This document shows positions 1 to 13,000 of a DNA stretch of 64,000 bases, piece after piece. Position numbers and translations under genes: made by a program. The notes below the pieces were generated by a model. That model saw nothing but the letters and a program-made list of their open reading frames with translations, searched no databases and was not told the origin of the DNA. Source of the stretch: Hydractinia symbiolongicarpus (lineage: Eukaryota; Cnidaria; Hydrozoa; Anthoathecata; Hydractiniidae); NCBI RefSeq assembly GCF_029227915.1, contig NC_079882.1, positions 30,992,001-31,056,000 on the forward strand, written 5' to 3'. Every line of letters begins with the position of its first letter. The stretch's first letter is position 1.

Positions 1-1499
1 GAAACTATCTCTATATCTTCAGCGCATTCTAACGGTTAGGTTTGCTCCCGCAGTAAAAAATGACTTATTTATCTAAATTTATAAATGAAGCGCTACCACA
101 GCGCCCAGTGTAATCGCTGAGTTCCAGCAACCATGTCAGATAAAGAAGAATGTTCTTTCTTGGAGTCGAATTGGCTCATGTATCACATTTATAAGTTCAA
201 AGTCCAAAATAAGTTCAATTAAGTCCCACAGTCAATCGTTTCACTGTTAAAGGCGATGCAACCTGGTAATATCAGAAACATATCGCTAAATACATGTTGG
301 TACGAATATGTGACGCAACAGTTGTAACTCAATAGGAGTGATACTGTTACAAAGTCAATGAAATTTAGTTTGCGAAAATGTCTCTATTTCTTCAGCGCGA
401 GCTAACGGTTAGGATTGGTCCCACAGTAAAAAATGACTTATTTATCTACATTTTTTAAAAAAGCGCTATCACAACTCCCAGTGTAATCGTTGAGTTCAAG
501 CAACCATGTCAAATTAAGAAGAATGTTATTTCTTGGAGTCCAATTGTCTCATTTATCACGTTTATAAGTTCAAAGTCCGAAATCAGTTCCATTAAGTCCC
601 ACAGTCAATCGTTTCATTGTTAAAAGCGATGCAACCTAGTAGAGTCAGAAAAATAACGCTAAATACATGTTGGTACGAATATGTGACGCAGCTGTTGTAA
701 CTCAAACGGACCGATACCGTTAGAAAGTCAATGAAATGTAATTTTTGAAACTGTCTCTATTTCTTCAGCGTGCGCTATCGACTAGGATTGGTCCCACAGT
801 AAAAAATGTCTTATTTATCTAAATTTTTTAATAAAGCGCTATCACAGCTCCCAGTGTAATCGTTGAGTTCAAGCAATCATGTCAAATTAAGAGGAACCTT
901 TTTTCTTGGAGTACAGTTGTCTTATTGATCATATTTCTAGGGTCAAAGTCCAAAATCAGTTCAATTAAGTCCCACAGTCAATCGTTTTACTGTTAAAAGC
1001 GATGCAACCTGGTAATATCAGAAACATATCGCTAAATACATGTTGGTACGAATATGTGACGCAACCGTTGTAACTCAAATGGAGTGATATCGTTAGAAAG
1101 TCAATGAAATAAAGTTTTTGAAACTGTCTCCATTTCCTCAGCGTGCGCTAACGGCTAAGATTGGTCCCACAGTACAGAATGACTTATTTATCTAAATTTA
1201 TAAATAAAGCGCTACCACAGCGCCCAATGTAATCGCTGAGTTCCAGCAACCATGTCGGGTTGAAGAAGAATGTTCTTTCTTGGAGTCGAATTGGCTCATG
1301 TATCACATTTATAAGTTCAAAGTCCAAAATCATTTTAATTAAGTCCCACAGTCAATCGTTTCATTGTTAAAAGCGATGCAACCTAGTAGAGTCAGAAAAA
1401 TATCGCTAAACACATGTTGGTACGATTATGTGACACGACCGTTGTACTTCAAGCGGACGGATACTGTTACAAACTCAATGAAATGTAGTTTTTGAAACT
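1..1499 (+). repeat. E/F/G-type satellite monomers, left flank
   Basis: Four monomers that match the types dominating 34-47 kb rather than the neighbouring A/B/C/D block. The E type is recognised by 'tctacattttttaaaaaagc' near 449, the F type by 'ctaaattttttaataaagc' near 820 and 'aggaaccttttttcttgg' near 892, and the G type by 'ccatttcctcag' near 1131. Several are chimeric: the G-type copy switches to a C-like 3' half after about 1250. Confidence 0.75.
90..104. repeat. Monomer hairpin GCGCT-5nt-AGCGC, representative copy
   Basis: Five-base arms GCGCT and AGCGC flank the loop ACCAC. The element recurs once per monomer. Loops vary (ACCAC, ACCGC, ATCAC, GCCAC, GCCGC) while the arms are mostly kept. 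The right arm is lost (agctc) in E-type copies such as 34460 and 40190, so it is not strictly maintained across the family. Confidence 0.65.
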
Positions 1500-1625
1500 G
1501 TCTCTATATCTTCAGCGCGTTCTAACGGTTAGGTTTGCTCCCGCAGTAAAAAATGACTTATTTATCTAAATTTATGAATGAAGCGCTACCACAGCGCCCA
1601 GTGTAATCGCTGAGTTCCGACAACC

Positions 1626-1820
1626 ATGTCAGATGAAGAAGAATGTTCTTTCTTGGAGTCGAATTGGCTCATGTATCACATTTATAAGTTCAAAGCCGAA
1701 AATAAGTTCAATTATGTCCCACAGTCAATCGTTTCACTGTTAAAGGCAATGCAACCTGGTAATATCAGAAACATATCGCTAAATACATGTTGGTACGAAT
1801 ATGTGACGCAACAGTTGTAA
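1626..1820 (+). other. Satellite-internal open frame, 64 codons, probably not a gene
   Basis: One A-type monomer is open from ATG for 64 codons, beginning MSDEEECSFLESNW and ending CWYEYVTQQL. Nearly all sister monomers carry a TAA at 'caattaagtccc' (codon 30), while here it reads 'caattatgtccc'. The frame is therefore opened by one or two base changes in a repeat that otherwise stops. There is no splice, promoter or poly(A) context beyond satellite. I see no convincing domain. Best read as a chance frame or a relic of whatever sequence seeded the satellite. Confidence 0.25.
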
Positions 1821-1886
1821 CTCAAACGGAGTGATACTGTTACAAAGTCAATGAAATAAAGTTTTTGAAACTGTCTCTATTTCTTC

Positions 1887-1896
1887 AGCGCGCGCT
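1887..1896. repeat. 10-bp GC-rich dyad (AGCGCGCGCT), representative B-type copy
   Basis: A perfect self-complementary decamer just after the phase marker. The same position is a perfect palindrome in B and G monomers. It is AGCGTGCGCT in C/F (4-bp arms around TG), AGCGCGTGCT in D (3-bp arms), and AGCTCGAGCT, again perfect, in four E-type copies at 35508, 42356, 43846 and 46083. It lies about 70 bp before the hairpin seen at 90-104 in the first monomer. A binding-site role is only a guess. Confidence 0.6.
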
Positions 1897-2529
1897 AACG
1901 GCTAAGATTGGTCCCACAGTACAGGATGACTTATTTATCTAAATTTCTAAATGAAGCGCTACTGCAGCGCACAGTGTAACCGCTGAATTCCAGCAATCAT
2001 GTCAAAATAAGAAGAATGTTATTTCTTGGAGTCCAATTGGCGCATTTATCACATTTATAAGTTCAAAGTCCGAAATCAGTTCCATTAAGTCCCACAGTCA
2101 ATCGTTTCATTGTTAAAAGCAATGCAACCTAGTAGAGTCAGAAAAATAACGCTAAATACATGTTGGTACGAATATGTGACGCAGCTGTTGTAACTCAAAC
2201 GTACCGATACCGTTAGAAAGTCAATGAAATGTAATGTTTGAAACTGTTTCTATTTTTTCAGCGTGCACTATCGACTAGGATTGGTCCCACAGTAAAAAAT
2301 GTCTTATTTATCTAAATTTATAAATGAAGCGCTACCACAGCGCCCAGTGTAATTGCTGAGTTCCAGCGACCATGTCAGATGAAGAAGAATGTTCTTTCTT
2401 GGAGTCGAATTGGCTCATGTATCACATTTATAAGTTCAAAGTCCAAAATCATTTCAATTAAGTCCCACAGTCAATCGTTTCATTGTTAAAAGCGATGCAA
2501 CCTAGTAGAGTCAGAAAAATATCGCTAAA

Positions 2530-2551
2530 CACATGTTGGTACGAATATGTG
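2530..2551. repeat. Monomer inverted repeat CACAT-12nt-ATGTG, representative copy
   Basis: Arms CACAT (2530-2534) and ATGTG (2547-2551) enclose gttggtacgaat. The segment is among the best conserved in the family. Copies reading 'aaatacatg' keep only a 4-bp arm. A structural feature of the repeat; function unknown. Confidence 0.5.
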
Positions 2552-3117
2552 ACACGATCGTTGTACTTCAACCGGACGGATACCGTTACAAACTCAATGA
2601 AATGAAGTTTTTGAATCTGTCTCTATATCTGCAGCGCGTGCTAACGGCTAGGATTGGTCCCACGGTAAAAAATGGCTTATTTATCTAAATTTATTGATGA
2701 AGCGCTACCACAGCGCGCAGTGTAATCGCTGAATTCCAGCAATCATGTCAAAATAAGAAGAATGTTATTTTTTGGAGTCCAATTGGCTCATTTATCACAT
2801 TTATAAGTTCAAAGTCTAAAATCAGTTCAATTAAGTCCCACAGTCAATCGGTTCACTGTTAAAAGCCATGTATCTTGGTAATATCTGAAAGATATCGCTA
2901 AACACACGTTGGTACGATTATGTGACGCGACAGCTGTACTTCAAGCGGACGGACACCGTTAGAAATTCAATGAAATGTAGTTTTCGAAACTATCTCTATA
3001 TCATCAGCGCGTTCTAACGGTTAGGTTTGCTCCCGCAGTAAAAAATGACTTATTTATCTAAATTTATGAATGAAGCGCTACCACAGCGCCCAGTGTAATC
3101 GCTGAGTTCCGACAACC

Positions 3118-3312
3118 ATGTCAGATGAAGAAGAATGTTCTTTCTTGGAGTCGAATTGGCTCATGTATCACATTTATAAGTTCAAAGCCCAAAATAAGTT
3201 CAATTATGTCCCACAGTCAATCGTTTCACTGTTAAAGGCGATGCAACCTGGTAATATCAGAAACATATCGCTAAATACATGTTGGTACGAATATGTGACG
3301 CAACAGTTGTAA
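3118..3312 (+). other. Second satellite-internal 64-codon open frame, probably not a gene
   Basis: Same open frame as at 1626-1820, exactly 1492 bp (one four-monomer HOR) downstream, differing in the encoded peptide by one residue (KAQ in place of KAE). The shared 'aattatgtccc' change shows both belong to one HOR lineage. The next A-type copy, near 4235, has reverted to or retained 'aattaagtccc' and is closed. No independent evidence for expression. Confidence 0.25.
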
Positions 3313-4531
3313 CTCAAACGGAGTGATACTGTTACAAAGTCAATGAAATGTAATTTTTGAAACTGTCTCTATTTCTTCAGCGTGCGCTATCGACTAGGAT
3401 TGGTCCCACAGCAAAAAATGTCTTATTTATCTAAATTTATAAATGAAGCGCTAACACAACGCCCAGTGTAATTGCTGAGTTCCAGCGACCATGTCAGATG
3501 AAGAAGAATGTTCTTTCTTGGAGTCGAATTGGCTCATGTATCACATTTATAAGTTCAAAGTCCAAAATCATTTCAATTAAGTCCCACAGTCAATCGTTTC
3601 ATTGTTAAAAGCGATGCAACCTAGTAGAGTCAGAAAAATATCGCTAAACACATGTTGGTACGAATATGTGACACGATCGTTGTACTTCAACCGGACGGAT
3701 ACCGTTACAAACTCAATGAAATGTAGTTTTTGAAACTGTCTCTATATCTGCAGCGCGTGCTAACGACTAGGATTGGTCCCACAGTAAAAAATGGCTTATT
3801 TATCTAAATTTTTAAATCAAGCGCTACCACAGCGCGCAGTGTAATCGCTGAATTCCAGCAATCATGTCAAAATAAAAAGAATGTTATTTCTTGGAGTCCA
3901 ATTGGCTCATTTATCACATTTATAAGTTCAAAGTCTAAAATCAGTTCAATTAAGTCCCACAGTCAATCGGTTCACTGTTAAAAGCCATGCAACTTGGTAA
4001 TATCTGAAAGATATCGCTAAACACATGTTGGTACGATTATGTGACGCGACAGCTGTACTTCAAGCGGACGGACACTGTTAGAAATTCAATGAAATGTAGT
4101 TTTTGAAACTATCTCTATATCTTCAGCGCGTTCTAACGGTTAGGTTTGCTCCCGCAGTAAAAAATGACTTATTTATCTAAATTTATGAATGAAGCGCTAC
4201 CACAGCGCCCAGTGTAATCGCTGAGTTCCGACAACCATGTCAGATGAAGAAGAATGTTCTTTCTTGGAGTCGAATTGGCTCATGTATCACATTTATAAGT
4301 TCAAAGTCCAAAATAAGTTCAATTAAGTCCCACAGTCAATCGTTTCACTGTTAAAGGCGATGCAACCTGGTAATATCAGAAACATATCGCTAAATACATG
4401 TTGGTACGAATATGTGACGCAACAGTTGTAACTCAAACGGAGTGATACTGTTACAAAGTCAATGAAATAAAGTTTTTGAAACTGTCTCTATTTCTTCAGC
4501 GCGCGCTAACGGCTAAGGTTGGTCCCACAGT

Positions 4532-5277
4532 ACAGGATGACTTATTTATCTAAATTTCTAAATGAAGCGCTACCGCAGCGCCCAGTGTAACCGCTGAATT
4601 CCAGCAATCATGTCAAAATAAGAAGAATGTTATTTCTTGGTGTCCAATTGGCGCATTTATCACATTTATAAGTTCAAAGTCCGAAATCAGTTCCATTAAG
4701 TCCCACAGTCAATGGTTTCATTGTTAAAAGCGATGCAACCTAGTAGAGTCAGAAAAATAACGCTAAATACATGTTGGTACGAATATGTGACGCAGCTGTT
4801 GTAACTCAAACGGACCGATACCGTTAGAAATTCAATGAAATGTAATTTTTGAAAATGTCTCTATTTCTTCAGCGTGCGCTATCGACTAGGATTGGTCCCA
4901 CAGTACAGGATGACTTATTTATCTAAATTTCTAAATGAAGCGCTACCGCAGCGCCCAGTGTAACCGCTGAATTCCAGCAATCATGTCAAAATAAGAAGAA
5001 TGTTATTTCTTGGTGTCCAATTGGCGCATTTATCACATTTATAAGTTCAAAGTCCGAAATCAGTTCCATTAAGTCCCACAGTCAATGGTTTCATTGTTAA
5101 AAGCGATGCAACCTAGTAGAGTCAGAAAAATAACGCTAAATACATGTTGGTACGAATATGTGACGCAGCTGTTGTAACTCAAACGGACCGATACCGTTAG
5201 AAATTCAATGAAATGTAATTTTTGAAAATGTCTCTATTTCTTCAGCGTGCGCTATCGACTAGGATTGGTCCCACAGT
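4532..5277 (+). repeat. Recent single-monomer tandem duplication
   Basis: Two adjacent monomers share the private variant 'cttggtgtccaattggcgc' (4636 and 5009, offset 373) and 'cagtcaatggtttcattg'. The second copy starts as C type (gcgtgcgctatcgactagg) and becomes B type inside 'ggtcccacagta' at about 4891-4905. The crossover breakpoint is therefore visible. Outer limits are approximate. Confidence 0.75.
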
Positions 5278-6741
5278 AAAAAATGTCTTATTTATCTAAA
5301 TTTATAAATGAAGCGCTATCACAGCGCCCAGTGTAATCGCTGAGTTCCAGCGACCATGTCAGATGAAGAAGAATGTTCTTTCTTGGAGTCGAATTGGCTC
5401 ATGTATCACATTTATAAGTTCAAAGACCAAAATCATTTCAATTAAGTCCCACAGTCAATCGTTTCATTGTTAAAAGCGATGCAACCTAGTAGAGTCAGAA
5501 AAATATCGCTAAACACATGTTGGTACGAATATGTGACACGACCGTTGTACTTCAACCGGACGGATACCGTTACAAACTCAATGAAATGTAGTTTTTGAAA
5601 CTGTCTCTATATCTGCAGCGCGTGCTAACGACTAGGATTGGTCCCACAGTAAAAAATGGCTTATTTATCTAAATTTTTAAATGAAGCGCTACCACAGCGC
5701 GCAGTGTAATCGCTGAATTCCAGCAATCATGTCAAAATAAAAAGAATGTTATTTCTTGGAGTCCAATTGGCTCATTTATCACATTTATAAGTTCAAAGTC
5801 CGAAATCAGTTCCATTAAGTCCCACAGTCAATCGTTTCATTGTTAAAAGCGATGCAACCTAGTAGAGTCAGAAAAATAACGCTAAATACATGTTGGTACG
5901 AATATGTGACGCAGCTGTTGTAACTCAAACGGACCGATACCGTTAGAAATTCAATGAAATGTAATTTTTGAAACTGTCTCTATTTCTTCAGCGTGCGCTA
6001 TCGACTAGGATTGGTCCCACAGTAAAAAATGTCTTATTTATCTAAATTTATAAATGAAGCGCTATCACAGCGCTCAGTGTAATCGCTGAGTTCCAGCGAC
6101 CATGTCAGATGAAGAAGAATGTTCTTTCTTGGAGTCGAATTGGCTCATGTATCACATTTATAAGTTCAAAGACCAAAATCATTTCAATTAAGTCCCACAG
6201 TCAATCGTTTCATTGTTAAAAGCGATGCAACCTAGTAGAGTCAGAAAATAATCGCTAAACACATGTTGGTACGAATATGTGACACGACCGTTGTACTTCA
6301 ACCGGACGGATACCGTTACAAACTCAATGAAATGTAGTTTTTGAAACTGTCTCTATATCTACAGCGCGTGCTAACGGCTAGGATTGGTCCCACAGTAAAA
6401 AATGGCTTATTTATCTAAATTTTTAAATGAAGCGCTACCACAGCGCGCAGTGTAATCGCTGAATTCCAGCAGTCATGTCAAAATAAGAAGAATGTTATTT
6501 CATGGAGTCCAATTGGCTCATTTATCACATTTATAAGTTCAAAGTCTAAAATCAATTCAATTAAGTCCCACAGTCAATCGGTTCACTGTTAAAAGCCATG
6601 CAACTTGGTAATATCTGAAAGATATCGCTAAACACATGTTGGTACGATTATGTGACGCGACAGCTGTACTTCAAGCGGACGGACACCGTTAGAAATTCAA
6701 TGAAATGTAGTTATTGAAACTATCTCTATATCTTCAGCGCG

Positions 6742-9700
6742 TTCTAACGGTTAGGTTTGCTCCCGCAGTAAAAAATGACTTATTTATCTAAATTTATGAA
6801 TGAAGCGCTACCACAGCGCCAAGTGTAATCGCTGAGTTCCGACAACCATGTCAGATGAAGAAGAATGTTCTTTCTTGGAGTCGAATTGGCTCATGTATCA
6901 CATTTATAAGTTCAAAGTCCAAATTAAGTTCAATTAAGTCCCACAGTCAATCGTTTCATTGTTAAAAGCGATGCAACCTAGTAGAGTCAGAAAAATAACG
7001 CTAAATACATGTTGGTACGAATATGTGACGCAGCTGTTGTAACTCAAACGGACCGATACCGTTAGAAATTCAATGAAATGTAATTTTTGAAACTGTCTCT
7101 ATTTCTTCAGCGTGCGCTATCGACTAGGATTGGTCCCACAGTAAAAAATGTCTTATTTATCTAAATTTATAAATGAAGCGCTATCACAGCGCCCAGTGTA
7201 ATCGCTGAGTTCCAGCGACCATGTCAGATGAAGAAGAATGTTCTTTCTTGGAGTCGAATTGGCTCATGTATCACATTTATAAGTTCAAAGACCAAAATCA
7301 TTTCAATTAAGTCCCACAGTCAATCGTTTCATTGTTAAAAGCGATGCAACCTAGTAGAGTCAGAAAAATATCGCTAAACACATGTTGGTACGAATGTGTG
7401 ACACGACCGTTGTACTTCAACCGGACGGATACCGTTACAAACTCAATGAAATGTAGTTTTTGAAACTGTCTCTATATCTACAGCGCGTGCTAACGGCTAG
7501 GATTGGTCCCACAGTAAAAAATGGCTTATTTATCTAAATATTTAAATGAAGCGCTACCACAGCGCGCAGTGTAATCGCTGAATTCCAGCAATCATGTCAA
7601 AATAAGAAGAATGTTATTTCTTGGAGTCCAATTGGCTCATTTATCACATTTATAAGTTCAAAGTCTAAAATCAATTCAATTAAGTCCCACAGTCAATCGG
7701 TTCACTGTTAAAAGCCATGCAACTTGGTAATATCTGAAAGATATCGCTAAACACATGTTGGTACGATTATGTGACGCGACAGCTGTACTTCAAGCGGACG
7801 GACACCGTTAGAAATTCAATGAAATGTAGTTATTGAAACTATCTCTATATCTTCAGCGCGTTCTAACGGTTAGGTTTGCTCCCGCAGTAAAAAATGACTT
7901 ATTTATCTAAATTTATGAATGAAGCGCTACCACAGCGCCAAGTGTAATCGCTGAGTTCCGACAACCATGTCAGATGAAGAAGAATGTTCTTTCTTGGAGT
8001 CGAATTGGCTCATGTATCACATTTATAAGTTCAAAGTCCAAATTAAGTTCAATTAAGTCCCACAGTCAATCGTTTCATTGTTAAAAGCGATGCAACCTAG
8101 TAGAGTCAGAAAAATAACGCTAAATACATGTTGGTACGAATATGTGACGCAGCTGTTGTAACTCAAACGGACCGATACCGTTAGAAATTCAATGAAATGT
8201 AATTTTTGAAACTGTCTCTATTTCTTCAGCGTGCGCTATCGACTAGGATTGGTCCCACAGTAAAAAATGTCTTATTTATCTAAATTTATAAATGAAGCGC
8301 TATCACAGCGCCCAGTGTAATCGCTGAGTTCCAGCGACCATGTCAGATGAAGAAGAATGTTCTTTCTTGGAGTCGAATTGGCTCATGTATCACATTTATA
8401 AGTTCAAAGACCAAAATCATTTCAATTAAGTCCCACAGTCAATCGCTTCATTGTTAAAAGCGATGCAACCTAGTAGAGTCAGAAAAATATCGCTAAACAC
8501 ATGTTGGTACGAATATGTGACACGACCGTTGTACTTCAACCGGACGGATACCGTTACAAACTCAATGAAATGTAGTTTTTGAAACTGTCTCTATATCTAC
8601 AGCGCGTGCTAACGGCTAGGATTGGTCCCACAGTAAAAAATGGCTTATTTATCTAAATTTTTAAATGAAGCGCTACCACAGCGCGCAGTGTAATCACTGA
8701 ATTCCAGCAATCATGTCAAAATAAGAAGAATGTTATTTCTTGGAGTCCAATTGGCTCATTTATCACATTTATAAGTTCAAAGTCTAAAATCAATTCAATT
8801 AAGTCCCACAGTCAATCGGTTCACTGTTAAAAGCCATGCAACTTGGTAATATCTGAAAGATATCGCTAAACACATGTTGGTACGATTATGTGACGCGACA
8901 GCTGTACTTCAAGCGGACGGACACCGTTAGAAATTCAATGAAATGTAGTTATTGAAACTATCTCTATATCTTCAGCGCGTTCTAACGGTTAGGTTTGCTC
9001 CCGCAGTAAAAAATGACTTATTTATCTAAATTTATGAATGAAGCGCTACCACAGCGCCAAGTGTAATCGCTGAGTTCCGACAACCATGTCAGATGAAGAA
9101 GAATGTTCTTTCTTGGAGTCGAATTGGCTCATGTATCACATTTATAAGTTCAAAGTCCAAATTAAGTTCAATTAAGTCCCACAGTCAATCGTTTCACTGT
9201 TAAAGGCGATGCAACCTGGTAATATCAGAAACATATCGCTAAATACATGTTGGTACGAATATGTGACGCAACAGTTGTAACTCACACGGAGTGATACTGT
9301 TACAAAGTCAATGAAATAAAGTTTTTGAAACTGTCTCTATTTCTTCAGCGCGCGCTAACGGTTAAGGTTGGTCCCACAGTACAGAATGACTTATTTATCT
9401 AAATTTCTAAATGAAGCGCTACCGCAGCGCCCAGTGTAACCGCTGAATTCCAGCAATCATGTCAAAATAAGAAGAATGTTATTTCTTGGAGTCCAATTGG
9501 CGCATTTATCACATTTATAAGTTCAAAATCCGAAATCATTTTAATTAAGTCCCACAGTCAATCGTTTCATTGTTAAAAGCGATGCAACCTAGTAGAGTCA
9601 GAAAAATATCGCTAAACACATGTTGGTACGAATATGTGACACGACCGTTGTACTTCAACCGGACGGATACCGTTACAAACTCAATGAAATGTAGTTTTTG

Positions 9701-10098
9701 AAACTGTCTCTATATCTGCAGCGCGTGCTAACGACTAGGATTGGTCCCACAGTAAAAAATGGCTTATTTATCTAAATTTTTAAATGAAGCGCTACCACAG
9801 CACGCAGTGTAATCGCTGAATTCCAGCAATAATGTCAAAATAAAAAGAATGTTATTTCTTGGAGTCCAATTGGCTCATTTATCACATTTATAAGTTCAAA
9901 GTCTAAAATCAGTTCAATTAAGTCCCACAGTCAATCGGTTCACTGTTAAAAGCCATGCAACTTGGTAATATCTGAAAGATATCGCTAAACACATGTTGGT
10001 ACGATTATGTGACGCGACAGCTGTACTTCAAGCGGACGGACACTGTTAGAAATTCAATGAAATGTAGTTTTTGAAACTATCTCTATATCTTCAGCGCG
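6742..10098 (+). repeat. Three consecutive 1119-bp three-monomer HOR units
   Basis: A-markers at 6742, 7861, 8980 and 10099 are each exactly 1119 bp apart. The first two units are A-C-D and nearly identical, with private variants such as 'gtagttattgaaactatc' and 'gcgccaagtgtaatc' shared. Differences are single bases, for example 'cgaatgtgtg' near 7393. The third unit is A-B-D, so type composition changed while length was kept. Confidence 0.85.
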
Positions 10099-13000
10099 TT
10101 CTAACGGTTAGGTTTGCTCCCGCAGTAAAAAATGACTTATTTATCTAAATTTATGAATGAAGCGCTACCACAGCGCCCAGTGTAATCGCTGAGTTCCGAC
10201 AACCATGTCAGATGAAGAAGAATGTTCTTTCTTGGAGTCGAATTGGCTCATGTATCACATTTATAAGTTCAAAGTCCAAAATAAGTTCAATTAAGTCCCA
10301 CAGTCAATCGTTTCACTGTTAAAGGCGATGCAACCTGGTAATATCAGAAACATATCGCTAAATACATGTTGGTACGAATATGTGACGCAACAGTTGTAAC
10401 TCAAACGGAGTGATACTGTTACAAAGTCAATGAAATAAAGTTTTTGAAACTGTCTCTATTTCTTCAGCGCGCGCTAACGGCTAAGGTTGGTCCCACAGTA
10501 CAGAATGACTTATTTATCTAAATTTCTAAATGAAGCGCTACCGCAGCGCCCAGTGTAACCGCTAAATTCCAGCAATCATGTCAAAATAAGAAGAATGTTA
10601 TTTCTTGGAGTCCAATTGGCGCATTTATCACATTTATAAGTTCAAAGTCCGAAATCAGTTCCATTAAGTCCCACAGTCAATCGTTTCATTGTTAAAAGCG
10701 ATGCGACCTAGTAGAGTCAGAAAAATAACGCTAAATACATGTTGGTACGAATATGTGACGCAGCTGTTGTAACTCAAACGGACCGATACCGTTAGAAATT
10801 CAATGAAATGTAATTTTTGAAACTGTCTCTATTTCTTCAGCGTGCGCTATCGACTAGGATTGGTCCCACAGTAAAAAATGTCTTATTTATCTAAATTTAT
10901 AAATAAAGCGCTATCACAGCGCCCAGTGTAATCGCTGAGTTCCAGCGACCATGTCAGATGAAGAAGAATGTTCTTTCTTGGAGTCGAATTGGCTCATGTA
11001 TCACATTTATAAGTTCAAAGACCAAAATCATTTCAATTAAGTCCCACAGTCAATCGTTTCATTGTTAAAAGCGATGCAACCTAGTAGAGTCAGAAAAATA
11101 TCGCTAAACACATGTTGGTACGAATATGTGACACGACCGTTGTACTTCAACCGGACGGATACCGTTACAAACTCAATGAAATGTAGTTTTTGAAACTGTC
11201 TCTATATCTGCAGCGCGTGCTAACGACTAGGATTGGTCCCACAGTAAAAAATGGCTTATTTATCTAAATTTTTAAATGAAGCGCTACCACAGCGCGCAGT
11301 GTAATCGCTGAATTCCAGCAATCATGTCAAAATAAAAAGAATGTTATTTCTTGGAGTCCAATTGGCTCATTTATCACATTTATAAGTTCAAAGTCTAAAA
11401 TCAGTTCAATTAAGTCCCACAGTAAATTGGTTCACTGTTAAAAGCCATGCAACTTGGTAATATCTGAAAGATATCGCTAAACACATGTTGGTACGATTAT
11501 GTGACGCGACAGCTGTACTTCAAGCGGACGGACACTGTTAGAAATTCAATGAAATGTAGTTTTTGAAACTATCTCTATATCTTCAGCGCGTTCTAACGGT
11601 TAGGTTTGCTCCCGCAGTAAAAAATGACTTATTTATCTAAATTTATGAATGAAGCGCTACCACAGCGCCCAGTGTAATCGCTGAGTTCCGACAACCATGT
11701 CAGATGAAGAAGAATGTTCTTTCTTGGAGTCGAATTGGCTCATGTATCACATTTATAAGTTCAAAGTCCAAAATAAGTTCAATTAAGTCCCACAGTCAAT
11801 CGTTTCACTGTTAAAGGCGATGCAACCTGGTAATATCAGAAACATATCGCTAAATACATGTTGGTACGAATATGTGACGCAACAGTTGTAACTCAAACGG
11901 AGTGATACTGTTACAAAGTCAATGAAATAAAGTTTTTGAAACTGTCTCTATTTCTTCAGCGCGCGCTAACGGCTAAGGTTGGTCCCACAGTACAGAATGA
12001 CTTATTTATCTAAATTTCTAAATGAAGCGCTATCACAGCGCCCAGTGTAATCGCTGAGTTCCAGCGACCATGTCAGATGAAGAAGAATGTTATTTCTTGG
12101 AGTCCAATTGGCTCATTTATCACATTTATAAGTTCAAAGTCTAAAATCAGTTCAATTAAGTCCCACAGTCAATCGGTTCACTGTTAAAAGCCATGCAACT
12201 TGGTAATATCTGAAAGATATCGCTAAACACATGTTGGTACGATTATGTGACGCGACAGCTGTACTTCAAGCGGACGGACACCGTTAAAAATTCAATGAAA
12301 TGTAGTTATTGAAACTATGTCTATATCTTCAGCGCGTTCTAACGGTTAGGTTTGCTCCCGCAGTAAAAAATGACTTATTTATCTAAATTTATGAATGAAG
12401 CGCTACCACAGCGCCCAGTGTAATCGCTGAGTTCCGACAACCATGTCAGATGAAGAAGAATGTTCTTTCTTGGAGTCGAATTGGCTCATGTATCACATTT
12501 ATAAGTTCAAAGACCAAAATCATTTCGATTAAGTCCCACAGTCAATCGTTTCATTGTTAAAAGCGATGCAACCTAGTAAAGTCAGAAAAATATCGCTAAA
12601 CACATGTTGGTACGAATATGTGACACGACAGTTGTACTTCAACCGGACGGATACCGTTACAAACTAAATAAAATGTAGTTTTTGAAACTGTCTCTATATC
12701 TGCAGCGCGTGCTAACGACTAGGATTGGTCCCACAGTAAAAAATGGCTTATTTATCTAAATTTTTAAATGAAGCGCTACCACAGCGCGCAGTGTAATCGC
12801 TGAATTCCAGCAATCATGTCAAAATAAAAAGAATGTTATTTCTTGGAGTCCAATTGGCTCATTTATCACATTTATAAGTTCAAAGTCTAAAATCAGTTCA
12901 ATTAAGTCCCACAGTCAATCGGTTCACTGTTAAAAGTCATGCAACTTGGTAATATCTGAAAGATATCGCTAAACACATGTTGGTACGATTATGTGACGCG

